Shown here piece after piece: positions 8,433-20,465 of a stretch of 64,000 nt of DNA; position 1 is the first letter of the stretch, and every line of letters begins with the position of its first letter. Location: positions 1-64,000 of the forward strand of contig JBOIDC010000010.1 of NCBI GenBank assembly GCA_050740315.1. The letters run 5' to 3'. The notes beneath the pieces were generated by a model. That model searched no databases. It was not told where the DNA came from and worked only from the letters and a program-made list of their open reading frames with translations. The translations under genes were made by a program, and so were the position numbers. This DNA is from JACCYU01 sp050740315. Its GTDB lineage: Bacteria; Pseudomonadota; Gammaproteobacteria; JACCYU01.

Positions 8433-11400
8433 ATGGAAAGGCAAATCAAATCTCCCTCGGTCAAGCTGCGCCGCGCGTGCGTGCTGTTGCTGTCGGCATT
8501 CAGTTCGCATGCCATTGCGCTTACAACGCTCAACGTTTCCGACACGCCGGTGGAGGTTGCGGCGGGGGTGGAGCCGAACATTATGATTCTCAGCGACGAT
8601 TCCGGCAGTATGGACTGGGAAGTCATGACCCGGGATACGTCCAAAGGCGGTCGTTTTACCGGCACCCAACCCGACGGTTCGAGTCCGGATGGATCCGGCG
8701 CCGTGAAACACCGCGACAGCAACGACGATGGCGTCGCGGATTGTGCGTTTGCCGATACTTATCAGGGCGGCTACATCTATGGTGTGGAGTTTGGTAGCAA
8801 CACTTACCCTGATGACGCCCGTGATTGCTACACCGCAGATGACGAGGAGTGGCGCTTCCGCAATCATGACTTTAATCCCTTGTACTTCGATCCCAGGCGG
8901 GATTACAAACCTTGGGCGGGGGTGGATGCTGACGGCGTTCCATTTGGGGATATTGATATAAATAATGCCCCCAACAATCCTTATAACCCCACTGAGCACA
9001 TTGACTTGGAGCGGCACAATTCTAATTGGGGAGGCGGCACTACGCGGTACACCAGTGACCGCGATAAGGATGGCGCTCCAGACGGCTTCAGGTTCTATAC
9101 CTGGCAGGATAAGGACAACGATACTCTGTTCGACGATGGCGAGGAGACTGGTTATCGTATCGCCGCCGTGACGGACACCGACGCGGCGCAATGGGGCAAG
9201 ACGGCCGCGCAAGTCAAACAAAACTTCGCCAACTGGTTCTCCTATTATCGCAGCCGTGAGTTCGTCGCCAAGGCGGCGTTAAGTCACGTGATCCGCGACA
9301 ACACCACTGCGCGCATCGGTTACGCGACCATCAATAATAACAATGGCGCGCGGATTCGCGTCGCTTCCATGAACATTTCGCCAGCTGACGGCGCCAAGAG
9401 GGCGCTGCTGGACAAGCTTTATACCACTAGGTCAGAGGGCGGCACGCCGCTCAGAACTAATCTCGACAAAGTCGGGCGTTACTTTGAATGCGCGTCGGGT
9501 GATATCTTCGGCTCCAGCGGAAGCAGCACGCCAGGCAGCACGAGCTGCCCTGTACAAGCTGCCCCGGCGGGCACCTGCCAAGGCAATCACACCGTCCTCA
9601 TGACGGACGGTTTTTATGGCGATACCTTTTCTGGCATCGGCAACGCGGATAGCGGCACCGGGCCTTGGGACGGCGGCGCATTCGCGGACGGCCACAGCAA
9701 TACCTTGGCCGATATAGCCATGCACTATTACGAGAAGGACCTGCACAGTCTGGCTAACCAGGTGCCCCCGACCAACCGTGACATCTCCCAGTATCCCGGT
9801 ACGGGAACGCTGGATGAAAACAGCAAGCTGCACCAGCACATGTCGACCAACACGGTTGGCTTTGGCGTCAACGGCGTTTTGACAGGTATGCCAGCGGACC
9901 CCAAAGCGGCGGCGAATCCCGCATGGCCCGATCCTGCTCAAACGGACGCCGCCAAGATCGACGATCTGCGCCATGCCGCCTACAACGGCCGCGGTCAGTT
10001 CCTGAGCGCCAACGATCCCGTGCAGTTGGCCGACGCGCTTTCCGACATCTTTAGGGATATCGGCGTCGGGCGCTCCGCCGCGTCCGCGGTGGCCTTCAAC
10101 ACTCAGAACATTGAGAGCGACTCGCTGGTCTTTCGCGCCTTCTTCGACACCAAGACCAACACCGGCAATCTCATCGCCCAGAGGGTCAACGCGGATGGCA
10201 CGATTGACGCGGCCGAGGTTTGGAGCGCGGCCGAACAACTTGATGCCAAAGTGTCCAGCAATTCCGACACCCGCGTCATCATCACCTCGAAAGACAATGC
10301 CATTGGCGGGCTACCGTTCGACTGGGGCAGTCTGACAAGTACTCAGAAGAACAGGCTGAACAACCCTGTGCCCGATGCGCCCACCTACGGCAAGCCCGTG
10401 GGCGACGAACGTTTGGCGTATCTGCGCGGTCATGATGTTAACGAGGGACCGAACTTCCACGCAGGAGAATTCCGCGAACGCCTGGCGACTAAAGGCAAGC
10501 TCGGCGATATTGTTCATTCTTCCCCCGCGTTCGTCGGTCAGCCGCCGTTCTTCGGTCGCCTGGGCGGTGCATGGCCGGGAGACTATGAGAACAGTCCGGC
10601 CGACCTGTACAGCCAGTTCAAGACTGATAACACTGATCGCACCGAAGTGGTGTACGTGGGCGCCAACGACGGCATGCTGCACGCCTTCAAGGCAGCCACC
10701 GGAGAAGAACTGTTCGCGTACGTGCCCAGCATGGTCTATTCGGATCCAAAGGATCCCAGCAAACCTTACCTGTCTGAACTGACCAAGCCGAACTACAGCC
10801 ACCGGTTCTATGTCGACCTGCCGCCCGGCGTGAACGACGTGTTCATGACGAAAACCGGCGCCAGCAGTCCGAGCTGGAACTCGGTGCTGATCGGCGGGCT
10901 CAGCGCAGGCGGCAAGGGCTACTTCGCCCTCAACATCACAAACCCTTCGACGTTCAATACCGAAACCAATGCGAAGGCGAACGTGATGTGGGAGTTTGCC
11001 CCGGCACACGACACTACGAGCGGAAAGAGCGACCTCGGCTATTCGTTTAGCCAGCCGCTGATCGCCATGAGCAACGTGGACAGCGGCACGGGTACGTCCA
11101 AGAAATGGGTGGCAATCTTCGGCAACGGCTATAACAGCACCAGTGCCGATGGCCGCGCCAAACTGTACATCCTGTTCATCGAGCAGGGCCAAGACGGCTG
11201 GCAAGCCGGCGACTTCGTCAAGATCGACACCGGCGTGGGCGGTGGTAGCCAAATCGGCACAACACAGAACGGGATAGGTGGCGTGCGCGCCATCGATACC
11301 GACGGTAATGGCACCGTAGACCGCGTCTACGCGGGCGACCTCAACGGCAATCTCTATCGCTTCAACCTGTCGAGCTCCAGCACAGGCGATTGGACCAGCA

Positions 11401-12176
11401 CTAAAATTTTCCAAGCGACTTATGGCACCACTCCGCAGCCGATTACAACGCGCCCGATCGTCGTAAAACATCCGACGAAAGACGGTTACATCGTGATTAC
11501 GGCCACTGGGCGCTATTTCACCAATGAGGATGCGACCAGCACGGCGATTCAATCCATGTACGGTATCTGGGACGATGGCTCGAATGCGGTGACATGGTCT
11601 CAGCTCGTAGAACAGGTGCTGAAGAATGAGGCGGGCACGGAGGACGGCTTTACCGTGCGTACCTTGACCAACAATTCCGTTAATTGGAAGAACACCGGAA
11701 CCAACAGAGTGAAGGGCTGGTACATCGATTTTGATGTGCTCAAGGCGGGTGGAACAACCGTGGAATTCCCCGGCGAGCGCGCGGTGCGGAATCTGCAACT
11801 TCGCGGCGGGCTGCTATTCGTCAACACGGTGCTTCCCAGAAGCAACAACTCCTGTACAGCAGGGCCCGGCGGTTTCGAGTTAGGCTTCGATCCTGTTACC
11901 GGTGGTTCCGGTACGAAGACGATCTTCGACTTGAACGGTGACGGCAAATTCGACGCCAACGACAACGTCGGGAACATTGAAGGCGCCGCCAAAATCATTG
12001 TTGGCCTTCGCCTCGACGGTGTTCCAACCGACGCCGCGTTCATAGGCAATTTCCGCGTCACTCAGGTGAGCGGCGACGATTCCGGCAGCGGGGGAAGCTC
12101 GGTACATGTCATCGGTACCAACACGCTCGAGGGAGTCGAGACTGGGCGCCAGTCCTGGCGAGAAGTCGGATTTTAG
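8433..12176 (+). CDS. pilY1: Type IV pilus tip adhesin and assembly factor PilY1
   Basis: A 1247-residue secreted protein with a good ribosome site (AGAGGAA) and an N-terminal signal (VLLLSAFSSHAIAL). About residues 50-560 form a von Willebrand A-like region whose MIDAS motif DDSGSMD is visible near residue 56. About 680-1110 is the PilY1 beta-propeller (VVYVGANDGMLHAFKAATG, GDLNGNLYRF). A calcium-loop-like DTDGNGTVDRVYAGD lies near residue 955 and a second DLNGDGKFDANDN near 1166. Family PilY1 binds Ca2+ to control pilus retraction and acts in adhesion and surface sensing. It sits between pilX and a pilY2-like gene, as in Pseudomonas. Confidence 0.93.
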   Translation: MERQIKSPSVKLRRACVLLLSAFSSHAIALTTLNVSDTPVEVAAGVEPNIMILSDDSGSMDWEVMTRDTSKGGRFTGTQPDGSSPDGSGAVKHRDSNDDGVADCAFADTYQGGYIYGVEFGSNTYPDDARDCYTADDEEWRFRNHDFNPLYFDPRRDYKPWAGVDADGVPFGDIDINNAPNNPYNPTEHIDLERHNSNWGGGTTRYTSDRDKDGAPDGFRFYTWQDKDNDTLFDDGEETGYRIAAVTDTDAAQWGKTAAQVKQNFANWFSYYRSREFVAKAALSHVIRDNTTARIGYATINNNNGARIRVASMNISPADGAKRALLDKLYTTRSEGGTPLRTNLDKVGRYFECASGDIFGSSGSSTPGSTSCPVQAAPAGTCQGNHTVLMTDGFYGDTFSGIGNADSGTGPWDGGAFADGHSNTLADIAMHYYEKDLHSLANQVPPTNRDISQYPGTGTLDENSKLHQHMSTNTVGFGVNGVLTGMPADPKAAANPAWPDPAQTDAAKIDDLRHAAYNGRGQFLSANDPVQLADALSDIFRDIGVGRSAASAVAFNTQNIESDSLVFRAFFDTKTNTGNLIAQRVNADGTIDAAEVWSAAEQLDAKVSSNSDTRVIITSKDNAIGGLPFDWGSLTSTQKNRLNNPVPDAPTYGKPVGDERLAYLRGHDVNEGPNFHAGEFRERLATKGKLGDIVHSSPAFVGQPPFFGRLGGAWPGDYENSPADLYSQFKTDNTDRTEVVYVGANDGMLHAFKAATGEELFAYVPSMVYSDPKDPSKPYLSELTKPNYSHRFYVDLPPGVNDVFMTKTGASSPSWNSVLIGGLSAGGKGYFALNITNPSTFNTETNAKANVMWEFAPAHDTTSGKSDLGYSFSQPLIAMSNVDSGTGTSKKWVAIFGNGYNSTSADGRAKLYILFIEQGQDGWQAGDFVKIDTGVGGGSQIGTTQNGIGGVRAIDTDGNGTVDRVYAGDLNGNLYRFNLSSSSTGDWTSTKIFQATYGTTPQPITTRPIVVKHPTKDGYIVITATGRYFTNEDATSTAIQSMYGIWDDGSNAVTWSQLVEQVLKNEAGTEDGFTVRTLTNNSVNWKNTGTNRVKGWYIDFDVLKAGGTTVEFPGERAVRNLQLRGGLLFVNTVLPRSNNSCTAGPGGFELGFDPVTGGSGTKTIFDLNGDGKFDANDNVGNIEGAAKIIVGLRLDGVPTDAAFIGNFRVTQVSGDDSGSGGSSVHVIGTNTLEGVETGRQSWREVGF

Positions 12177-12195
12177 TGATTACGGAACTAAGCTT

Positions 12196-12558
12196 ATGGG
12201 TACGCTGAAAAGAAATATCGCAGCGCTGGTCATGGCCGCGCTGATGCCTTGCCAGTTATTCGCAGCGGAGCTGCCCGTGTCGGCGAGCGACTTGCCGCAC
12301 TATTACCCCGCCAGATTTGACGGCACGGGATTTCTGCAGGCAGTGGAACCTTCTCGCAATACGTTGACGATCGATGCCTTGCACTATGGCCTTGCTTCCA
12401 ACGTGCCCGTGCACTCGCTGCAAACCCGATTCTCGAGCCTGTCCGCCTTACGAAGTGGCATGGAGGTCGGCTTTACTTTGCGGAACGGCGGTAGAAGTGA
12501 TCGTCGAATCATCACAGAGCTTTGGGTGCTGCCCGTTGGCAGCGTGGTCCCACATTAG
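12196..12558 (+). CDS. Small periplasmic protein in the PilY2 position
   Basis: A 120-residue protein with a signal peptide (ALVMAALMPCQLFAA) and a mature part of about 95 residues that looks like a small beta-rich domain (FDGTGFLQAVEPSRNTLTID, MEVGFTLRNGG, RIITELWVLP). The ATG at 12196 is chosen because the signal starts there; the frame extends upstream into pilY1 without homology. Pseudomonas has a gene of similar size, pilY2, at exactly this place between pilY1 and pilE. I assign it by position and size, not by recognised motifs. Confidence 0.65.
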   Translation: MGTLKRNIAALVMAALMPCQLFAAELPVSASDLPHYYPARFDGTGFLQAVEPSRNTLTIDALHYGLASNVPVHSLQTRFSSLSALRSGMEVGFTLRNGGRSDRRIITELWVLPVGSVVPH

Positions 12559-12589
12559 TCATTGCAAGTGAATCACTACGTAGACGCTT

Positions 12590-13015
12590 ATGAACAGGAA
12601 TCAACGCGGATTTACCCTCATCGAATTGATGATCGTGGTGGCGGTGGTGGCGATCCTTGCGGCCATCGCCTATCCGAGCTATCAGGCGCAGGTCATAAAG
12701 ACGCGTCGCGCGGACGGTCAAGCCATGCTCAACAAGGTCATGCAGACGCAGGAGCGCTACTACACGCTGCGCAATACTTATGAGACCGATCTGACTAAGC
12801 TGGGATACCCAACCGCGGGCAGTGTCGCTTCGGACGAGGGTTACTACAGCGTTAGCGCAGCCGCCTGCGGTGCTGGCATCACGAGTTGTGTGGCGCTCAC
12901 CGCCGCCCGCCAGGGAGCGCAGACGGGCGACGCGCGATGCCTGAATCTCACCCTTGACTCGTTGGGCCGTAAAGGAACGACCAACACGGCCACTGACTGG
13001 CGAGATTGCTGGTAG
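12590..13015 (+). CDS. pilE: Type IV pilin PilE
   Basis: A 141-residue prepilin. Leader MNRNQRG precedes FTLIELMIVVAVVAILAAIA with Glu at +5, then YPSYQAQVIKTRRADGQAML, typical of PilE minor pilins. A family-typical C-terminal disulfide region is seen (CGAGITSC, then CLNLTL and WRDCW). It is the last gene of the pilus cluster and is convergent with ispH, 19 bases away. It is probably a minor pilin that links the tip complex to the major subunit; whether it is itself the major pilin cannot be decided here. Confidence 0.87.
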   Translation: MNRNQRGFTLIELMIVVAVVAILAAIAYPSYQAQVIKTRRADGQAMLNKVMQTQERYYTLRNTYETDLTKLGYPTAGSVASDEGYYSVSAAACGAGITSCVALTAARQGAQTGDARCLNLTLDSLGRKGTTNTATDWRDCW

Positions 13016-13034
13016 TAGTGCCTAAGACGTTTGA

Positions 13035-13967
13035 CTAGCGCAGCTCTTTCGGCATCGTGAAAACCACGTGCTCCTGAATGCCGTCGTGCTCCTGCACCAC
13101 GGCCGCGCCCTTGTTCTTCAGTAGCGCCACGACCTGCTCGACCAGGATCTCCGGAGCGGAAGCCCCGGCCGTGATGCCGATCGCGCGTTTGCCGTCCAGC
13201 CAGATATCTTGTATCGCCTCCGGGCCATCGATCAAATAAGCGTCTACGCCGCGCTTTTCGGCGATTTCGCGCAGACGGCTGGAATTCGAGCTGTTGGGCG
13301 AGCCCACCACCAGCATCAGATCGCACTTGTCCACCAGTTGTTTGACCGCGTCCTGACGGTTCTGGGTGGCGTAGCAGATGTCCTTTTTATAAGGACCCAT
13401 GATATTCGGGAACCTGGCGCGCAACGCGTCGATCACGCCGCTGGTCTCGTCCATCGAAAGCGTCGTCTGGGTGACATACGCCAGTTGCTCGGGATTTTTC
13501 ACCTGCAGACGTTCCACGTCTTCAACGCATTCCACCAGGTATATCGCGCCCAGTTTGGCGTTTTCGTACTGACCGATGGTGCCCTCGACTTCCGGATGAC
13601 CCTGGTGGCCGATGAGAATGGTTTCGCGCCCCTCCTTGGAGTAGCGGCTCACTTCCATATGCACCTTGGTCACAAGCGGACAGGTCGCGTCGAACACCTT
13701 GAGGTTGCGCGAGGCCGCCTCGCGCCGCACGGCCTGCGAGACGCCGTGCGCGCTGAAGATCACGGTGGCGTCGTCGGGCACTTCGTGCAGCTCATCCACG
13801 AACACCGCACCTTTGTCCCGGAGGCCATCGACCACGAACTTGTTGTGCACCACTTCGTGGCGCACGTACACCGGCGCGCCGAACAGCTCCAGCGCACGCT
13901 CGACGATGTCGATGGCGCGGTCTACGCCGGCGCAGAAACCGCGCGGATTGGCGAGTAATACCTGCAT
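13035..13967 (-). CDS. ispH: 4-hydroxy-3-methylbut-2-enyl diphosphate reductase
   Basis: IspH (LytB) carries out the last MEP-pathway step, making IPP and DMAPP with a [4Fe-4S] cluster. The three cluster cysteines are visible in NPRGFCAGVDRAI, FDATCPLVTKVH and DICYATQNRQ. Substrate-site segments HGVSQAVR, GSPNSSNSSRL and AGASAPE are also present. The frame is open upstream to 14180, but the protein family begins MQVLLANPRG, so the ATG at 13967 is used, giving the standard 310 residues. The context ispH-lspA-ileS is conserved in gammaproteobacteria, though the usual fkpB between ispH and lspA is missing. Confidence 0.95.
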   Translation of the reverse strand: MQVLLANPRGFCAGVDRAIDIVERALELFGAPVYVRHEVVHNKFVVDGLRDKGAVFVDELHEVPDDATVIFSAHGVSQAVRREAASRNLKVFDATCPLVTKVHMEVSRYSKEGRETILIGHQGHPEVEGTIGQYENAKLGAIYLVECVEDVERLQVKNPEQLAYVTQTTLSMDETSGVIDALRARFPNIMGPYKKDICYATQNRQDAVKQLVDKCDLMLVVGSPNSSNSSRLREIAEKRGVDAYLIDGPEAIQDIWLDGKRAIGITAGASAPEILVEQVVALLKNKGAAVVQEHDGIQEHVVFTMPKELR

Positions 13968-14195
13968 AATTTTTGACCCTAATGCAAAATTAGTCCTTAG
14001 TGTATCGCGCCGTCGCCAACGTGTAAAAAATGGTGTCTCTCCTCCCCGCGAACACCGTTCGCGCATCCACTTTGATCTCGAGGTGCCGCTACTGGCGATA
14101 GCCAAATACGGATTATGTGAGACTGGTTGTGTTGGGGGTCCCGCAATCTGCTCAGGAACTGGCCACGGCGTCGAACACACGAGCAGATGTCGCCG

Positions 14196-14666
14196 CTATC
14201 CCGGTGCCCGCTTCTGAAAAAACACGCTGTGGATGATCAGGATGGCGGCGCCGACGGTTATCGCCGAATCCGCGATATTGAAAGTGGGCCAGTACCAGCG
14301 GTCGTAATACCACTGAATGAAATCCACCACGTGGCCGTAGGCGACGCGGTCGATCAGATTGCCGATCGCGCCGCCCAGTATCAGGGCGAGCGCCGCCGCG
14401 GTCCAGTGTTCGCCGGCGTGCAAACGTTTCAGCCAGACAATGATCGCCGCGCTGACCGCGATTGAAAGCGCGATAAAAAACCATCGTTGCCAGCCGTCGG
14501 CGTCACTCAAAAAGCTGAACGCCGCGCCGGTATTGTGGACAAGCGTGAGATTGAACCAGGAAAACACCGGATAGGCCGCATATGGCTCCATCCACGCGCT
14601 CACCATCCACTTGGTAATCTGATCGAGGATGACGACCAGGCCGGAAATCCATAGCCATTTAAGCAT
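14196..14666 (-). CDS. lspA: Lipoprotein signal peptidase (prolipoprotein peptidase II)
   Basis: LspA removes signal peptides from prolipoproteins after lipidation. Four membrane helices are visible, together with conserved LDQITKW, LVHNTGAAFSFL, GGAIGNLIDR (first catalytic Asp) and VVDFIQWY...FNIADSAI (second catalytic Asp). The ATG at 14666 (MLKWLWISG) gives 156 residues; the frame continues upstream through a hairpin repeat that has no homology. It lies downstream of ileS in the conserved cluster. Confidence 0.94.
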   Translation of the reverse strand: MLKWLWISGLVVILDQITKWMVSAWMEPYAAYPVFSWFNLTLVHNTGAAFSFLSDADGWQRWFFIALSIAVSAAIIVWLKRLHAGEHWTAAALALILGGAIGNLIDRVAYGHVVDFIQWYYDRWYWPTFNIADSAITVGAAILIIHSVFFQKRAPG

Positions 14667-14696
14667 GCTGGTAGTTCGTAAAGTGAGCTTTCTGGA

Positions 14697-14721
14697 CTCC
14701 GGCTTTCGCCGGAGTGACGAG
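14697..14721. repeat. Dispersed palindromic repeat (REP-like)
   Basis: A hairpin core, CTCCGGCTTTCGCCGGAG, is followed by TGACGAG in the ileS-lspA gap. The same core in opposite orientation (TCCGGCGAAAGCCGGA) occurs at about 20796-20811 after rpsT. Similar units are scattered through many proteobacterial genomes as extragenic palindromes. Confidence 0.6.
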
Positions 14722-14760
14722 TCGGTTATGAAGTCGATGTTCGCCATTTATGCGAAGCAA

Positions 14761-14827
14761 TCGTAGGCTGGGGATGGCAATCCCAGCATGTTCATGCCGG
14801 GTTACTCTGCGCGAACCCAGCCTACGA
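14761..14827. repeat. 67-bp element with 12-bp terminal inverted repeats
   Basis: TCGTAGGCTGGG at 14761-14772 is matched exactly by its complement CCCAGCCTACGA at 14816-14827, with smaller internal repeats (GGGATGGCAATCCC). This is a miniature, non-coding inverted-repeat element between ileS and lspA; the 12-bp end motif is reminiscent of widely dispersed bacterial intergenic repeats. Confidence 0.6.
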
Positions 14828-14913
14828 TACTATTGAGCCTTGCAAAAATGCTTAAGCTGTCATCCCTTCACTTCGTTCAGGGCAGGGGCTTCAACGTGAA
14901 GCATCTGTTGGCT

Positions 14914-17754
<2,841 letters not shown>

Positions 17755-17790
17755 AAAGAGCCAAAGTCTACTCGTTTTGACGCTTCGCGT

Positions 17791-18747
17791 TTAGTGCGAA
17801 CCCCAGGATCGCGCCGCTTTACGCGTTTGGAAATATTGTCTCGCGGCCTGGACGTCGCGCGCGATCTGCGCCTTTAGCTCAGCGAGCGAATCGAACCGCG
17901 CTTCGTCGCGAATCTTGTGCAGAAGCTCCACGCACAGATGACGGCCATAGATGTTCTGGTTGAAATCGAACAGATAGACTTCGAGACGATGATCGACGCC
18001 GTTGACCGTCGGCCGGTGGCCGATACTGGCGACGCCTTCGCGCGGCTCCGGCTGCAGGCCGCGCACGTCCACCGCGAAGATGCCCTGCACCGGCGGCAAA
18101 GGCCAGCCCAGGCTCAGATTCGCAGTCGGAAAGCCCAGTTCGCGGCCCAGCGCATCGCCGCGCCGGACGCGCCCGCACAGGCGGTAACGCCGCCCCAGCA
18201 GTCTTTCGGCGGTAGCCAGATCGCCCCGTTGCAGGGCCTGTCGGATGCGCGTGCTGCTCACCCTTTCGCCTTCGACCCGGAAGGTACGCATCTTATCGAC
18301 CTGAAAACCGCGGGCGCGGCCAGCGGCGCGCAGCATGTCGAAGTTGCCTTCGCGGTCTTTGCCGAAACGAAAATCGTCACCCAGCACCAGGTAGCGCACA
18401 TCCAGACCTTGAATGAGTATCCGGTCGATGAATTCGGCGGCGCGCATCGCCGCCAGCCGTCTATCGAAGCGCAGACACAGTACCGTGTCGATTGAACAAC
18501 GCTGCAACGCCAGCAGTTTCTCGCGAAAGCGCGTCAGTCGGGGCGGGGCGGAATCCGCGTGAAAAAACTCGCGCGGCAGCGGCTCGAAAATAATCGCCAG
18601 GGAGGGCAGCTTCAGCTCGGACGCCTTTGCGGCGAGCTGCGCCAGCACCGCCTGATGCCCCAGGTGTACACCGTCGAAATTACCGATGGTCGCGGCGCAA
18701 CCCCGGTGCGCGGCGCGCACATTGGGAAGACCACGGATCAGCTCCAT
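17791..18747 (-). CDS. ribF: Bifunctional riboflavin kinase/FAD synthetase
   Basis: RibF phosphorylates riboflavin to FMN and adenylates it to FAD. The N-terminal FAD synthetase nucleotidyltransferase motifs are clear: IGNFDGVHLGHQAVL (with G-x-H-x-G-H), VLGDDFRFGKDREGN and RVSSTRIRQAL. The C-terminal kinase domain shows GRVRRGDALGRELGFPTAN and VEVYLFDFNQNIYG-like segments (here LEVYLFDF). At 318 residues it is full length. The start codon overlaps the murJ stop by one base (TAATG), implying coupling. Confidence 0.95.
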   Translation of the reverse strand: MELIRGLPNVRAAHRGCAATIGNFDGVHLGHQAVLAQLAAKASELKLPSLAIIFEPLPREFFHADSAPPRLTRFREKLLALQRCSIDTVLCLRFDRRLAAMRAAEFIDRILIQGLDVRYLVLGDDFRFGKDREGNFDMLRAAGRARGFQVDKMRTFRVEGERVSSTRIRQALQRGDLATAERLLGRRYRLCGRVRRGDALGRELGFPTANLSLGWPLPPVQGIFAVDVRGLQPEPREGVASIGHRPTVNGVDHRLEVYLFDFNQNIYGRHLCVELLHKIRDEARFDSLAELKAQIARDVQAARQYFQTRKAARSWGSH

Positions 18748-20405
18748 TAGCCCGCGCCCGCCGCGAACTGCCGCGGCCGCACCCCCAGCATCAGCAGGGT
18801 CAGCAGGTATACCGCCGCGCCCAGCGCGATGAGACCGCACAACTGAACACCTCTCTGCGTCGCGGTCCAGTCGCTCCACTGGGCCAGCGCGGGTGTCATC
18901 GTGAACAGTGCGCCGCCCATCGCCGCCGTGGCCGCGCCGACCTTGAGCGCGAGGTTGTTCCAGCCCGTTTGCACGCGGTATACACCGTTTCGCCGCAGCT
19001 GGCGATACAACAGGCTGGCGTTCAGATAAGCCGACAAGGTCGTCCCGGTCGCCAGCCCCGCGTGCGGGCCCGGAACGTCGAAATAGGCCCATGGCACCAC
19101 AATGATCACGTTGAGCACCATGTTGGCGAGCACCGCGAGGACGCCAATGCGCACGGGCGTTCTCGTATCCTGGCGCGCGTAAAAGCCCGGCGCCAGCACC
19201 TTGATCATGACAAACGCGGGCAGGCCCGCGCCATATGCGACCAAACTCATGGTGGCCATCAGCGTGTCGGCGGCGGTGAACTCGCGGTATTGAATCAGGG
19301 TGGCGAGAATCGGTCCGGCCAGCAGCACCAGGCCCAAAGTGGCGGGTATCGCGACCAGTACAGAGATTCTCAAGGCCCAGTCGATGGTCTGGCTGAACGC
19401 CGGCGCCGACTGGCGCGCATGCTGCTGCGACAGGCGCGGCAGGATCACGGTAGCGGTGGCCACGCCCAGCAGCGCCAGCGGCAGTTCCACAAAGCGATCG
19501 GAAGCGTACAGCCAGCTGATGCTGCCCACCGCCAGAAACGATGCGATCATGGTGTTGAACAACACATTGATCTGTACTACCGATGACCCGAAAATGGCTG
19601 GCCCCATCAGGCGCAGGATGCGTCGCACGCCGTCGTGCGCGCGCGCCAGGCGGGGGCGCGGCAGCAGATTCAGTCGATACAGAAACGGCAGCTGAAACGC
19701 CAGTTGCACCGCGCCGGCGATAAACACGCCCCAGGCCAGGCCGGTGATGGGCCGCTCGAACGCGGGCGCGAGCCACAGGCTCGCCGCGATCAGCGACAGG
19801 TTCAAAAACACCGGCGTGAAGGCCGGCACTGCGAAGCGGCCGAAGCTGTTCAATATGCCGCCGGCCAGCGCGGTCAGCGAAATGAACAGGATGTACGGAA
19901 AGGTGATGCGCAGCATGTCCACGGTCAGCGCGAGCCGTTCGGGGTTGTCCGTGAAACCAGGCGCGAAAAGCGATACAAGAACGGGCGCGGCGAGAACCCC
20001 GGCCACCGTTATCAGCATCAACATCACCATCATGACACCGGTGACGTGATCGACCAGTTCCTTCAGCGCCGCGGCGTCGCGCTGCTCGCGGTACTCCGAA
20101 AAAACGGGCACGAAGGCCTGCGAGAACGCGCCTTCGGCGACCAGCCGGCGCAGAAAATTCGGAATGCGAAATGCGACGAAGAAGGCGTCCGTACCGCCGC
20201 CGGCGCCAAAGAAGATAAACACCACGGCGTCCCGCGCGTAGCCAAAGATGCGGGAGACAAACGTCATGCCGCCCACGATGGCGGTGGATTTGAACAGTCT
20301 CTGGCTCAGGGCGATGTGCTTCCGGGCGAGGTGGTTGCGCGCAGGCGAAGATACAGGCAATGCCCGCGCGTGCACAAGTCGAAGGCAGCCGCCACGCGTT
20401 GACAA
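18747..20405 (-). CDS. murJ: Lipid II flippase MurJ
   Basis: MurJ (MviN) flips lipid II across the inner membrane for peptidoglycan synthesis. The sequence shows RLFKSTAIVGGMTFVSRIFG, GGTDAFFVAFRIPNFLRRL and AEGAFSQAFVPVFSEYR, all MurJ hallmarks, then about 14 hydrophobic helices. The start is uncertain. The open frame begins at a TTG (20405), but family homology starts near LSQRLFKS about 33 codons later, where no ATG, GTG or TTG is visible; CTG or an upstream codon must serve. It overlaps ribF by one base. Confidence 0.93.
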   Translation of the reverse strand: MSTRGGCLRLVHARALPVSSPARNHLARKHIALSQRLFKSTAIVGGMTFVSRIFGYARDAVVFIFFGAGGGTDAFFVAFRIPNFLRRLVAEGAFSQAFVPVFSEYREQRDAAALKELVDHVTGVMMVMLMLITVAGVLAAPVLVSLFAPGFTDNPERLALTVDMLRITFPYILFISLTALAGGILNSFGRFAVPAFTPVFLNLSLIAASLWLAPAFERPITGLAWGVFIAGAVQLAFQLPFLYRLNLLPRPRLARAHDGVRRILRLMGPAIFGSSVVQINVLFNTMIASFLAVGSISWLYASDRFVELPLALLGVATATVILPRLSQQHARQSAPAFSQTIDWALRISVLVAIPATLGLVLLAGPILATLIQYREFTAADTLMATMSLVAYGAGLPAFVMIKVLAPGFYARQDTRTPVRIGVLAVLANMVLNVIIVVPWAYFDVPGPHAGLATGTTLSAYLNASLLYRQLRRNGVYRVQTGWNNLALKVGAATAAMGGALFTMTPALAQWSDWTATQRGVQLCGLIALGAAVYLLTLLMLGVRPRQFAAGAG

Positions 20406-20465
20406 TCACGAACGTGCGCTGCATATTATTCAACTTTTTTCGACTCACTTGAAGGAAATCAGGTT

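Noticed and set aside
10311..11798. 495-codon frame opposite pilY1
   Set aside because: It is an antisense shadow of a high-GC gene with clear PilY1 homology.
13968..14195. Possible fkpB remnant
   Set aside because: No FKBP-type sequence found on either strand.
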